This document shows, one piece after another, positions 36,203 to 44,290 of a DNA stretch of 64,000 nucleotides. Position 1 is the stretch's first letter, and every line of letters starts with the position of its first letter. The notes beneath the pieces are model-generated. The model was given only the letters and a program-made list of their open reading frames with translations. It did no database searches and was not told the origin of the DNA. A program made the position numbers and the translations under genes. Source of the DNA: Bifidobacterium colobi (GTDB taxonomy: Bacteria; Actinomycetota; Actinomycetes; Actinomycetales; Bifidobacteriaceae); contig NZ_JAFEJU010000002.1 in assembly GCF_018555455.1 (NCBI RefSeq), positions 434,001-498,000 on the forward strand. The letters run 5' to 3'.

Positions 36203-37195
36203 ATGGAATACACCAAGTTAGGCAACAGCGACGTGACCGTGTCCCGAATCTGCATGGGTTGTATGGGATTCGGCGACGCGACCAAAGGCCATCATTCCTG
36301 GATTCTCGACGCCGACCAGTCTCACGAGATCATCAAATACGGCTTCGAACATGGCATCACGTTCTACGACACCGCCATCGGCTACGCGGACGGTACTAGT
36401 GAGGAATATGTAGGCCGCGCGCTGCGCTCCATCGCCAGCAAGCGCGAGGATTATCAGGTGGCCACCAAGTTCCTGCCGTGCACGGATGCCGAGCGAGAGG
36501 CCGGCGTAACCGGCCAACAGCATGTGCTGAACAATCTTGACGCCAGCCTGAAGCACCTTGGCCTCGACTACGTGGACCTGTACATCTGCCACATGTGGGA
36601 CTACCACACCGACATGGCCGAGATTATGGAAGGCATGAACGAAGCCGTCAAGGCCGGCAAAGTGCGCGCGATCGGTATTTCCAATTGCTATGCCTACCAG
36701 CTCGCCAAGATGAACGCGCTCGCCGAGACCAACGGCTGGGCCAAGTTCGTTTCCATCCAAAGCCATTACAACCTCATCGCCCGCGAGGATGAGCGTGAAC
36801 TGACCAAGCTGTGCAAAGAAGACAACATTGCCATGACTCCGTACAGTGCGCTCGCTGCCGGCCGTCTGGCTCGCAAACCTGGCTCGGCTGCCACCAAGCG
36901 ACTGACCGAGGATCAGGTGGCGCATTCCAAGTACGATGCCACCGAAGCTCAGGATGACGTGATCATCGAGCGCGTGGCCGAAGTCGCCGCCAAGCGTGGC
37001 ACTTCAATGACCGCCGTGTCGCTCGCCTGGCTCTTGACCAAGGTGACCGCGCCTGTGGTCGGCATGACCAAGCCGCATCATGTGGATGGTGCGCTCGATG
37101 CCGTGGCGTTGAAGCTTACGGACGAGGAGATCGCCTACTTGGAGGAGCCGTACGTGCCTCACAAGCTCGTCGGCGTGATGGCGTTCAACCACTGA
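36203..37195 (+). CDS. Aldo/keto reductase
   Basis: A 330-residue AKR with catalytic Asp and Tyr in GITFYDTAIGYADGTSEEYVG, Lys in YQVATKFLP, and His in YVDLYICHMWD. The segment SAIGISN is represented by VRAIGISNCYAYQLAK, and KVTAPVVGMTKPHHVDGALDAV is the C-terminal NADP site. Such proteins reduce aldehydes and ketones with NADPH. AAGGAG lies 8 bases before ATG 36203. It is apparently monocistronic, followed by hairpin cluster C. Confidence 0.93.
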   Translation: MEYTKLGNSDVTVSRICMGCMGFGDATKGHHSWILDADQSHEIIKYGFEHGITFYDTAIGYADGTSEEYVGRALRSIASKREDYQVATKFLPCTDAEREAGVTGQQHVLNNLDASLKHLGLDYVDLYICHMWDYHTDMAEIMEGMNEAVKAGKVRAIGISNCYAYQLAKMNALAETNGWAKFVSIQSHYNLIAREDERELTKLCKEDNIAMTPYSALAAGRLARKPGSAATKRLTEDQVAHSKYDATEAQDDVIIERVAEVAAKRGTSMTAVSLAWLLTKVTAPVVGMTKPHHVDGALDAVALKLTDEEIAYLEEPYVPHKLVGVMAFNH

Positions 37196-37266
37196 TTGTC
37201 GTCGAAGGCCCTCGTATTCGCCATTATTGCGGGTACAAGGCGCTTGGATCGCCTCCCAGAAGTCCA

Positions 37267-37384
37267 AAACGTCCGTATGTTCGCGCAATCCACGGACCCT
37301 GCGCGTACATACGGACGTTTTTCAGTGCAAAATCCTCCGTATGTATGCGCAGTACTCGTCAGTTGCGCGTACATACGGAGGATT
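37267..37384. repeat. Hairpin cluster C (two BIME-like hairpins, no nuclease gene nearby)
   Basis: C1 (37267-37320): 21-bp stem with one mismatch, AAACGTCCGTATGT start. C2 (37331-37384): 21-bp stem with one mismatch, AATCCTCCGTATGT start. Both have 12-nt loops between CGCA and TGCG, with AC-N-R at loop position 5, plus strand in C1 and minus strand in C2. Stems are of the CCGTATGTATGCGC type shared with clusters D and E. It lies between the AKR and methyltransferase genes without an adjacent nuclease gene, so the element can exist alone. Confidence 0.9.
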
Positions 37385-37491
37385 CGCTGATGTTTGGCTG
37401 CAGTTAATCCACGATCCTGTTGTGCATATCACATCTGATACTGAAAAACCAGTCTGTTGCATCGGTGATTGATTCCGTATGCTTGAGGCCT

Positions 37492-38325
37492 ATGAACGAA
37501 CGTAACAGTACTATGGCGGCAACGTCCATTGAATCATCGCAGCTGCCTCAAGCCGATCGTGGAGCAGAGCATATGCAGGGCCATTGGGTGCTGGCCCAGC
37601 TTGGCAAACGCGTGCTCAGGCCGGGTGGCGAGAAGCTGACCAAGCGCATGCTGGCGCACCTGCCGATTGCCGGCAAACGCGTGGTGGAGTTTGCGCCAGG
37701 GCTGGGACGTACTACTCGGCTGATTCTGAACGCTGGGCCGGCTGGCTACACTGGCGTCGACCGGGACGAGCAGGTGGTGAAGATTATCAGTCCATTAGCG
37801 GTATCGGTGGGTGGTACCTGCATCAATGCCGACGCTGCACAGACCGGTCTGCCGGACGAATCGGCGGACGTGGTAATCGGCGAGGCAATGCTGACTATGC
37901 AGTCCGAACGTGGCAAACATGCGATTATCAGCGAAGCCCATCGTATCCTGAAGCCGGGCGGCCTATATGCGATTCATGAAATGGGTCTTGCGCCAGACGA
38001 TTTGGACGAATCCATCAAAGACTCGATTCGTAAGGATCTGGCACGTGCCATCAAGGTCAACGCGCGTCCGCTGACCGCAGCAGAATGGCGAGCTGTACTG
38101 GAATCGGAAGGATTCGAAGTGCTATGGAACGGTGTGGAGCCGATGGCATTGCTCAAAATGCGCCGCAATCTTGCGGACGAAGGCATCGACGGCGTGCTGC
38201 GCATCATGCGCAATGTGCTGACACATCCGGATTTGCGTGCGCGCGTGTTCGAGATGCGCCGCGTGTTCAATACGTATGGTGATGCGCTTACCGGCATCGC
38301 ATTCGTGGTGCGACGCAAGGATTGA
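37492..38325 (+). CDS. SAM-dependent methyltransferase (small-molecule type)
   Basis: A 277-residue class I methyltransferase. VVEFAPGLGRTTRLIL replaces the usual DIGCGxG loop; GVDRDEQVVKII and PDESADVVIGEAMLTM, then HRILKPGGLYAIHEMGL, fit the Methyltransf_11 pattern. The substrate is unknown. It is followed 125 bases later by a cupin gene; a SAM methyltransferase next to a cupin suggests handling of a toxic compound or metal, which is speculative. Start ATG 37492 has GAGG upstream; ATG 37513 is an alternative. Confidence 0.85.
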   Translation: MNERNSTMAATSIESSQLPQADRGAEHMQGHWVLAQLGKRVLRPGGEKLTKRMLAHLPIAGKRVVEFAPGLGRTTRLILNAGPAGYTGVDRDEQVVKIISPLAVSVGGTCINADAAQTGLPDESADVVIGEAMLTMQSERGKHAIISEAHRILKPGGLYAIHEMGLAPDDLDESIKDSIRKDLARAIKVNARPLTAAEWRAVLESEGFEVLWNGVEPMALLKMRRNLADEGIDGVLRIMRNVLTHPDLRARVFEMRRVFNTYGDALTGIAFVVRRKD

Positions 38326-38450
38326 TGCCAGCAAAGCTTAAGCCGTGAGACTAAGCTGATGCCTAAGTTTCAATATTGCATACGTAGGTTGTGCATGGCA
38401 TTGAAGCCGTGTGCAACACTGACAACTTACTATAGATAAGGAGTTCTGAT

Positions 38451-38801
38451 ATGACTGGCGAAGCCGCAGCCGAAAACAACGAGCCGATGGTGATGGAATT
38501 CATCGACGATTTGAATCCGCTGGTCGAGATTCAGCCGGAGGCCACTGTCTCCCGCACGGTGCTGCAGGTCGAGGGTGCCAATGTGGTCCTGTTTTCCTTC
38601 GACAAAGGCCAGGAGCTCAGCGAGCATACCGCTGCCATGCCGGTGCTGGTGCAGTGCCTCGAAGGTCATCTCAAGGTGACCGGCGGCGGCAAGACCGTGG
38701 ATCTCAAGCCAGGCGGCATCCTGCACTTCCCGACCCGTCTGCCACACGCGGTCTACGCCGAAGAGGCCTCCAAAATGATGCTCATCATGATGCGTCACTG
38801 A
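38451..38801 (+). CDS. Small cupin-domain protein
   Basis: A 116-residue single-domain cupin. Motif 1 region is SEHTAAMPVLVQCLEGHLKV, with only one of the usual metal-binding His residues plus Glu, and motif 2 is PGGILHFPTRLPHAVYA. Such proteins are sensors or isomerase-like enzymes of unknown substrate in many gut bacteria. AAGGAG lies before ATG 38451. Probably transcribed with the upstream methyltransferase or alone. Confidence 0.88.
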   Translation: MTGEAAAENNEPMVMEFIDDLNPLVEIQPEATVSRTVLQVEGANVVLFSFDKGQELSEHTAAMPVLVQCLEGHLKVTGGGKTVDLKPGGILHFPTRLPHAVYAEEASKMMLIMMRH

Positions 38802-38822
38802 GCAGTTGACTGTTAGCGGGGA

Positions 38823-39392
38823 TCACACACGCCCGATTTCGCGGGCGGGATTGCCGGCCACGATGCTGCCCGCTGGCACATCGTGGGTCACTACCGCGCC
38901 CGCGCCCACGATGGCACCGTCGCCGATGGTCACGTTTTGCAGCACGATGGCTCCCGCGCCGATCCACACATGCTTGCCGATGGTGATGGGCAGGCTCATG
39001 GTGGTGGCGCGATCCATCGGATTCTTGCTGTGATTGATGGTAATGAGCTGCGCATTTGGCCCGATGAACGTGCCGTCGCCGATGGTGATACCGCCGCGAT
39101 CCATCAGCGTGCAGCCCCAGTTGATGAACACGCCCCGGCCAATTTGGATGTTATGTCCGAAATCCGTGTAAAACGGCGGATTGAAGCGGAAGGATGGGTC
39201 AACCGGGTGTCCGACGATGCGCTCGAAAAGCATGTGCGCTTCCTGCTGGTCGTGGTACCCGGTGTTGAGCTCGGCACAGAGCCGTTTGGTCTCTTTGATA
39301 ATGGTGGCGATGGCGCAATAGCCGGGATCGCATGGGTTGACTGGTGCTCCGGTGCGGTCGCGCTCAAGAATATCGGCTGCTTTGGCTGTCAT
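38823..39392 (-). CDS. LacA/Maa-type sugar O-acetyltransferase (copy 3)
   Basis: A 189-residue hexapeptide acetyltransferase. It has [42 protein letters not shown], then the histidine motif [12 protein letters not shown], and the C-terminal coil [25 protein letters not shown]. The Mac domain is shortened compared with copies 1 and 2. CAAGGAG precedes the ATG. The acceptor sugar is unknown. Its three-fold presence suggests repeated gain or duplication of this family in the region. Confidence 0.92.
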   Translation of the reverse strand: MTAKAADILERDRTGAPVNPCDPGYCAIATIIKETKRLCAELNTGYHDQQEAHMLFERIVGHPVDPSFRFNPPFYTDFGHNIQIGRGVFINWGCTLMDRGGITIGDGTFIGPNAQLITINHSKNPMDRATTMSLPITIGKHVWIGAGAIVLQNVTIGDGAIVGAGAVVTHDVPAGSIVAGNPAREIGRV

Positions 39393-39512
39393 GATGGCTC
39401 CTTGGTTGAATCTGCCATCATTGAACCGCGCAGGTTTGGCACTGTCTAATACCTAGGGTTTATGCGCTCTCATGCCGGCAGGGCATGCAACGCCAGCACC
39501 TGACTGATGCTG

Positions 39513-39617
39513 CTCTCCCTCAGTCAGCTTCGCTGACAGCTCCCTCACCAGAGGGGGACCGAGTCTGTGCGATCCGGTAATCTCCCACGATTCTTACAGC
39601 TCCCTCACCAGAGGGGC
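39513..39617. repeat. CTCCCTCAGTCAGC-type intergenic repeat, with a 21-bp direct repeat
   Basis: The stretch 39513-39559 (CTCTCCCTCAGTCAGCTTCG, then ACAGCTCCCTCACCAGAGGGGGACC) is an imperfect dyad. Its right half, ACAGCTCCCTCACCAGAGGGG, recurs at 39596-39616. A diverged inverted copy lies at 62994-63039. It looks like an interspersed repeat family unrelated to the TATGTATGCG hairpins. Confidence 0.75.
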
Positions 39618-39629
39618 CGAGGAAAGCAA

Positions 39630-40493
39630 TCACATGGTCTGCAGGAATCTGGCGAACGCGGCCGCCGCCGGGGAGACAGCCCCTTGCTTCTTCCACACCA
39701 GTACCGAGCTGCTTTCCAGCGCGGGTTCCAGCGGCACCGCGCGTACGCCCGGATAAGTGGTGCCGTGGTCGAGGCACAAGTACAGACCCAAACCACTTGC
39801 TGCCATTGCCGCACCATTGGCTGGCAGATTGCAGGTGCCGGCTATGTTGAGGTGCGGGGCATAAGGGCCGAACCAGTTCATCACCACACGACGCACCGGT
39901 TCGCGTGAAGGCAGCAGCAGCGACTCGTTGGCCAGATCGGCGGGGGAGAGGGAGTCGTGGGCCTGCAATGCATGACCGTTCGGGATCATCGCACACCAAT
40001 GCTCGGTGATATTGGTGCGTAAGAATTCGTATCGGCTCGTATCCACCGGGTCGGCGAGCAGACCGAAATCCAGCAATCCCTGCTCGAGCTGATCCTGAAT
40101 CACGTCCGCCGTGGTGCTGACCACGTTGAACCGTACGCCCGGGTGTAGGGTACGGAACGCGGCCATACGGTCGGCGAGGAACATCATGGCGCGCACTTCG
40201 CCGCAGCCGGCCATAATGTCGCCGCTTAGTTCGTAACTGGACTGCTTGAGCTCGAATTCCGCCTTGTCTGCCAAGGAAACAATGGTTTGCGCGCGCTCGC
40301 GTAAGAGCCGGCCTGCCTCGGTCAGTGTGATGGTGTGACTGCCACGCTCGAATAAGGTGACGCCGAGTTCCTCTTCCAGCTGCTTCAACTGTCGGGAGAG
40401 CGTCGGCTGGGAGATGCGCAGCAACTGCGCCGCCCACGTGATATTGCCTTCCTCGGCCACTGCCAGAAAATACCTGAGCACGCGCAGTTCCAT
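39630..40493 (-). CDS. LysR-family regulator (CynR/CbbR-like branch)
   Basis: The 287-residue protein has the helix-turn-helix MELRVLRYFLAVAEEGNITWAAQLLRISQPTLSRQLKQLEEELGVTLFERG and an effector domain. The branch differs from the MYDxR-type LysR proteins at 4.2 and 20.5 kb. GGGAG precedes ATG 40493; the larger open frame upstream has no support. It is divergent from a decayed two-component system and a broken MFS gene, so its former target may be gone. Confidence 0.92.
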   Translation of the reverse strand: MELRVLRYFLAVAEEGNITWAAQLLRISQPTLSRQLKQLEEELGVTLFERGSHTITLTEAGRLLRERAQTIVSLADKAEFELKQSSYELSGDIMAGCGEVRAMMFLADRMAAFRTLHPGVRFNVVSTTADVIQDQLEQGLLDFGLLADPVDTSRYEFLRTNITEHWCAMIPNGHALQAHDSLSPADLANESLLLPSREPVRRVVMNWFGPYAPHLNIAGTCNLPANGAAMAASGLGLYLCLDHGTTYPGVRAVPLEPALESSSVLVWKKQGAVSPAAAAFARFLQTM

Positions 40494-40602
40494 GATTTCC
40501 GCTCCCTTCCGGCAGATTCGACTCATCCATTGTAAATGGTTAGACTCGCTAAAAGGATTCGCGCGGCAGGCTTGATACGGCTGAACAGGGGGAGGACTGC
40601 AT

Positions 40603-40725
40603 ATGACCAGAATTTTGGTTGTGGAAGATGAGCAGGCGCTCAACGACATCACCTGCGATACCCTGCGCGACGCCGGATACGAAGTGACCGGCCGCGTGCC
40701 CAAGGCGATTTTTCCGCATATGTGA
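40603..40725 (+). pseudogene. Truncated response regulator
   Basis: GGGGGAGG precedes ATG 40603, and MTRILVVEDEQALNDITCDTLR is a normal receiver start with the acidic pair. After 40 codons the frame ends at TGA 40723-40725, before the phospho-acceptor Asp. The following DNA encodes a kinase fragment, so a deletion has joined the regulator start to the middle of the adjacent kinase gene. Confidence 0.85.
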
Positions 40726-40995
40726 CGCCTCGGCATGTGGAGGGCACCCGGCAATGGAACTCCACCGATCAGATGTTCGCCGATTTCAACACAATGGTGG
40801 CTGAATTGGGCAGCATCGAGACCATGAAAAACGATTTCGTGTCCAATGTGAGTCATGAAATCAAGAACCCGCTTGCCATCATCACTACGCATGCCAAGGC
40901 TTTGGAGCATGCCACCGTGGAGATTATCGATGACGGCTGCGGTATGAGCGAGACCGAAGCCGCCCACATATTCGATAAGTTCTACCAGGGGGGGG
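40726..40995 (+). pseudogene. Histidine kinase remnant (two deleted pieces)
   Basis: The frame gives a HAMP-to-HisKA segment, SIETMKNDFVSNVSHEIKNPLAII, ending near KALEH at about 40910. It then runs directly into the G1 box, VEIIDDGCGMSETEAAHIFDKFYQG. The dimerisation helix end, N box and everything after the F box are missing. A run of seven G follows at the 3' break point (about 40989-40995). Confidence 0.8.
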
Positions 40996-40999
40996 CACC

Positions 41000-41224
41000 G
41001 CGCATGCCGCAGCGCAGATCGCGAATCTGGGCGCGGCTCCAGCGTGCAACGGTCGTATCGCCGGGCTGAGCCTCGGCCTCATTGGCTGCGCATTCCTTGC
41101 CGGCGCGACGTTCTCCTATCTCGCCTCCATGATTGCGCTGATGGTCATTCTCGCCATTCCCGGCTTCGCCTGCTGGATTGCCGCATACCCCGTATGCCGC
41201 AAAGCAAGCCAATTGCTTGCGTAA
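41000..41224 (+). pseudogene. C-terminal fragment of a small membrane protein
   Basis: In a different frame from the kinase remnant, 41000-41224 encodes about 74 residues with two hydrophobic stretches (GLSLGLIGCAFLAGATFSYL and IALMVILAIPGFACWIAAYP) ending ASQLLA-stop. No start codon or ribosome site is present. It looks like the tail of a deleted gene; the family is not recognised. Confidence 0.5.
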
Positions 41225-41313
41225 ATCATTGTCCGAGTGATTGAGGTATGTTGCGCTATTGCGAGCGTGCATTGCATGCCACATGATGCTGAAGAGGGGA
41301 TACCACGCAAAGT

Positions 41314-42684
41314 ATGACAGAGAAGAATCAGACGCCGATAACCGATAAACAGCGCACGGCGATTTTCGCGGTACTCCTGGCCGCGTGCATCGCCGGTGCG
41401 TTTGCGCAAACATCGCTGACCACCGCACTGCCGGCAATCATGACAAGCCTCGACATTTCCGCGGTGCTCGGCAACTGGCTGACCAGCGGATTCTCGCTGG
41501 CGATGGGCGTGATTATCCCGGCTACCGCGTTCATGATGAAACGGTTCAACACCAAGCCGCTGTTTTTGACAGGTCTTGCGCTATTCGCCGGCGGTCTGCT
41601 GCTGGCCGCCGTTTCGCACAGTTTCCCGCTGCTCATGACCGCGCGCATCATCTAGGCACTCGGTTCCGGCATCTCACTGTCGATGACGCAGGTGATCATT
41701 CTTGCGTTGTACGCCGAATCCGGCGTTGGCGCGGCGATGGGATTCTACGGGCTCGCCGTTTCCGCGGCGCCGGTCATCGCCCCGACGCTCTCCGGCCTCA
41801 TGGTCGACCACTGGGGATGGCAGTCGATCTTCTGGGCGGCGGGTGGTATCTCGACGCTTGTGCTGGTGATTGCATTCCCGGTGATGCGCAACGTGTTGAA
41901 AACCTCGGCGGACGCGCACCTCGACGTGCTCTCGTTCATTCTTGCCGCATTCGGCTTCGTCGGCCTCCAACTCGGTTTCAGTAATCTTGGCGTAGCGCCA
42001 GCATTGAGTTGGCAGGTCCTCGGCGCGCTCGCCGTGGGTGCCATCTGCCTGGCTGTGTTCGTGGTGCGTCAGCTTAAGATCGGCCATCCGATGCTGCAGC
42101 TGCGCATTTTCGCCACGCGCGACTTTGCGGTGGCGGTGCTGCTCAGCATGTTCCTGTATGCCATTCTGATTGCCGGCTCCACGATTCTGCCGATGTACAT
42201 GCAGCAGATGGATGGTGCGACGGTGACGATATCCGCGCTCGCCATGCTGTCCGGCTCGTTGGTGATGGCGGTGTCTTCGCCGGTTACCGGCCGAGTATTT
42301 GACCGGTTTGGCATTCGCCCGCTGGCCATCGGTGGCATGGCATTGCTGGCCGTTACGATGATTCCGTTCGGATTCCTAACGGATAACACGCCGATTTGGT
42401 GGATCGCTGTGGTGTTCGCCGTACGTTCGGTGGCTGTGGCGATGGTGATGATGCCGGCCGCCACTTGGGGTTTGGCTTCGGTGGAGCGCCGGTATGCCAG
42501 CGATGCCAGCGCACTGCTGACATCGCTGCGCACGATTGCCGGAGCGCTCGGTTCCGCGGTGTTCGTGGCGGTGATGGTTGCCTGCGGTAATAATCCGACC
42601 GGTGTTTCCATTGCTTTCTGGGCCATGGTCGGCGTCGCCGTGGTCGGCCTCATTATGGCCGTGGTGTGCTGCCGCCGGCGGTAA
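41314..42684 (+). pseudogene. DHA2-type MFS transporter interrupted by an in-frame TAG
   Basis: A single frame of 457 codons would encode a complete DHA2 transporter (TTALPAIMTSLDISAVLGNWLTSGFSLAMGV and so on). The stop TAG at 41653-41655 interrupts it at residue 114. The context RII-stop-ALGSG matches the conserved RIxQAxGSG motif, so CAG to TAG explains the break. Downstream frame 41683-42684 encodes the remaining 10 or so helices without a normal start. It overlaps the convergent TetR gene by 32 bases. Confidence 0.85.
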
Positions 42685-43279
42685 TATCGTTCTGCTCTTT
42701 CAGTGAATTGATGAGCTGGGCGATGATGGTCGGCAATACCGAGTGGCTCAGCCATTCGATATTGCTCGGTGTGAACACCTCCGGTGCTTTGGCCAAGACG
42801 CCGAGCATGCCACTGGATGCGAATTCCAGTAGAATGTGCTGACCGGGATTGAGCGTTGCCGGATCGCGACCGAGCGTCGCCAGCCAGATTTCGATGACGT
42901 GGGTTTTCAGCTGATTGGCCAATCCCGTGGAACCATGTGGGCCGGCAATCAGCGCCAGCCTACGAATGCTGGCAATGCGCTGCGGTGAGGCTATGCTGGC
43001 GATGGCATAGTCGCGAATCGCGTCAGTGCCTTCATCCTGCTGAATGATATGCGCAATAAACGCGGTGATATCCGGGTCCCCATAGATTGAAGCGATGGCA
43101 TCGTCCGCCAGTTCGGGAATGTTGCCGTAATGGTAGTAGAACGCACTGCGATTCAAACCGCTCAGGCGTGTAACGTCGCTGATGGTGATCTGCGCATACG
43201 GCTTGAGCTCCAGCAGCTGCCAGAGCGCATCCTGCATTTTCTCCGGTGCGCCTTGCTCGCCTGTCTTCGGTCGTGCCAT
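42653..43279 (-). CDS. TetR-family regulator
   Basis: The 208-residue protein has a helix-turn-helix at about 28-60 (ITISDVTRLSGLNRSAFYYHYGNIPEL) and an alpha-helical ligand domain. GAAGGAAG precedes the ATG. Its 5' region faces an ABC transporter at 43570 with three repeats of ACCCAACATAATGATG between them, which are likely binding sites. That makes the ABC transporter the probable target. Its 3' end overlaps the broken MFS gene. Confidence 0.9.
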   Translation of the reverse strand: MARPKTGEQGAPEKMQDALWQLLELKPYAQITISDVTRLSGLNRSAFYYHYGNIPELADDAIASIYGDPDITAFIAHIIQQDEGTDAIRDYAIASIASPQRIASIRRLALIAGPHGSTGLANQLKTHVIEIWLATLGRDPATLNPGQHILLEFASSGMLGVLAKAPEVFTPSNIEWLSHSVLPTIIAQLINSLKEQNDITAGGSTPRP

Positions 43280-43316
43280 ACGTGTCTTCCTTCTAGTTCC
43301 TCATCTGCAATCAATA

Positions 43317-43417
43317 ACCCAACATAGTATCGTGTTTTCCGCATGATACTGCGGTTTCCGGGCGTAAACCCAACATAATGATGAATTGCGTGGATTTAAT
43401 TACCCAACAGAGTGATG
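43317..43417. promoter_or_regulatory. Three direct repeats ACCCAACATAATGATG upstream of TetR/ABC
   Basis: Copies at 43317-43330 (ACCCAACATAGTAT), 43368-43383 (ACCCAACATAATGATG) and 43402-43417 (ACCCAACAGAGTGATG). They occupy the divergent region between the TetR gene and the ABC transporter genes. Regulator binding is inferred; the copies are spaced 51 and 34 bases apart start to start. Confidence 0.5.
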
Positions 43418-43569
43418 TATTTCTTGATATGCGATGCAAGGCGCCAACAGCATCCAGCCTGCATCCGTCCTCAAGTCGACTATGGCTGCGGCTCGCGCGA
43501 TTAGGAGAGCCGGAGGGCGGCAGGCTCAATGATTGAATCCAGCAATCGTAAGAGAGGACTTCACATACC

Positions 43570-44271
43570 ATGGCTTTCCTTGAATTCCATGACGTAGTGC
43601 GCCAATACGGCAGCGGTGAATCCGCGGTATTGGCACTCAACCATGCCAGCTTCGATATCGAACAGGGTGAACTTGCCGTCATCCTTGGCGCATCCGGCGC
43701 CGGCAAATCCACCACATTGAACATTCTGGGTGGCATGGATCGCGCCACCTCGGGCTCCGTGGTCATCGATGGCAAAGACATCACCAAAGCCAACGAAGCT
43801 CAACTTACCGACTACCGCCGGTTCGATGTGGGCTTCGTGTTCCAGTTCTACAATCTCGTGCCCAATCTGACTGCCCTCGAAAACGTGGAGCTCGCCTCGC
43901 AAATCTGCCCGAACGCATTGGATGCCAGCGAAACCCTGAAGAAAGTCGGACTTGGCGATCGACTCGCCAACTTCCCCGCGCAGCTCTCCGGCGGCGAACA
44001 GCAGCGCGTCTCCATCGCCCGCGCACTTGCCAAGAACCCGAAGCTGCTCTTGTGCGATGAGCCAACCGGCGCGCTTGATTACAACACCGGCAAGGAAGTG
44101 CTTCAGCTTCTGCAGGACTCCTGCCGACAGCATGGCATCACCGTGGCGCTGGTGACGCATAATTCCGCGTTGGCGCCGATGGGCGATCGCCTGATCCGCT
44201 TCCGCTCCGGCAAGGTCACCGAAATCACCGAGAACCCGAACCCCACGCCCATCGCGGACATCGAATGGTAG
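43570..44271 (+). CDS. MacB/LolD-type ABC transporter ATP-binding protein
   Basis: A 233-residue ATPase with Walker [18 protein letters not shown], a Q-loop VFQFYNL, signature [15 protein letters not shown], Walker [13 protein letters not shown] and H-loop LVTHNS. The family energises FtsX-fold permeases that export peptides or lipids by a mechanotransmission mechanism. It lies 19 bases upstream of the permease pseudogene, its natural partner, so the ATPase is probably useless unless the stop is read through. Likely controlled by the divergent TetR protein. Confidence 0.93.
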   Translation: MAFLEFHDVVRQYGSGESAVLALNHASFDIEQGELAVILGASGAGKSTTLNILGGMDRATSGSVVIDGKDITKANEAQLTDYRRFDVGFVFQFYNLVPNLTALENVELASQICPNALDASETLKKVGLGDRLANFPAQLSGGEQQRVSIARALAKNPKLLLCDEPTGALDYNTGKEVLQLLQDSCRQHGITVALVTHNSALAPMGDRLIRFRSGKVTEITENPNPTPIADIEW

Positions 44272-44290
44272 GGGAGCGGCGAGAACAGTC

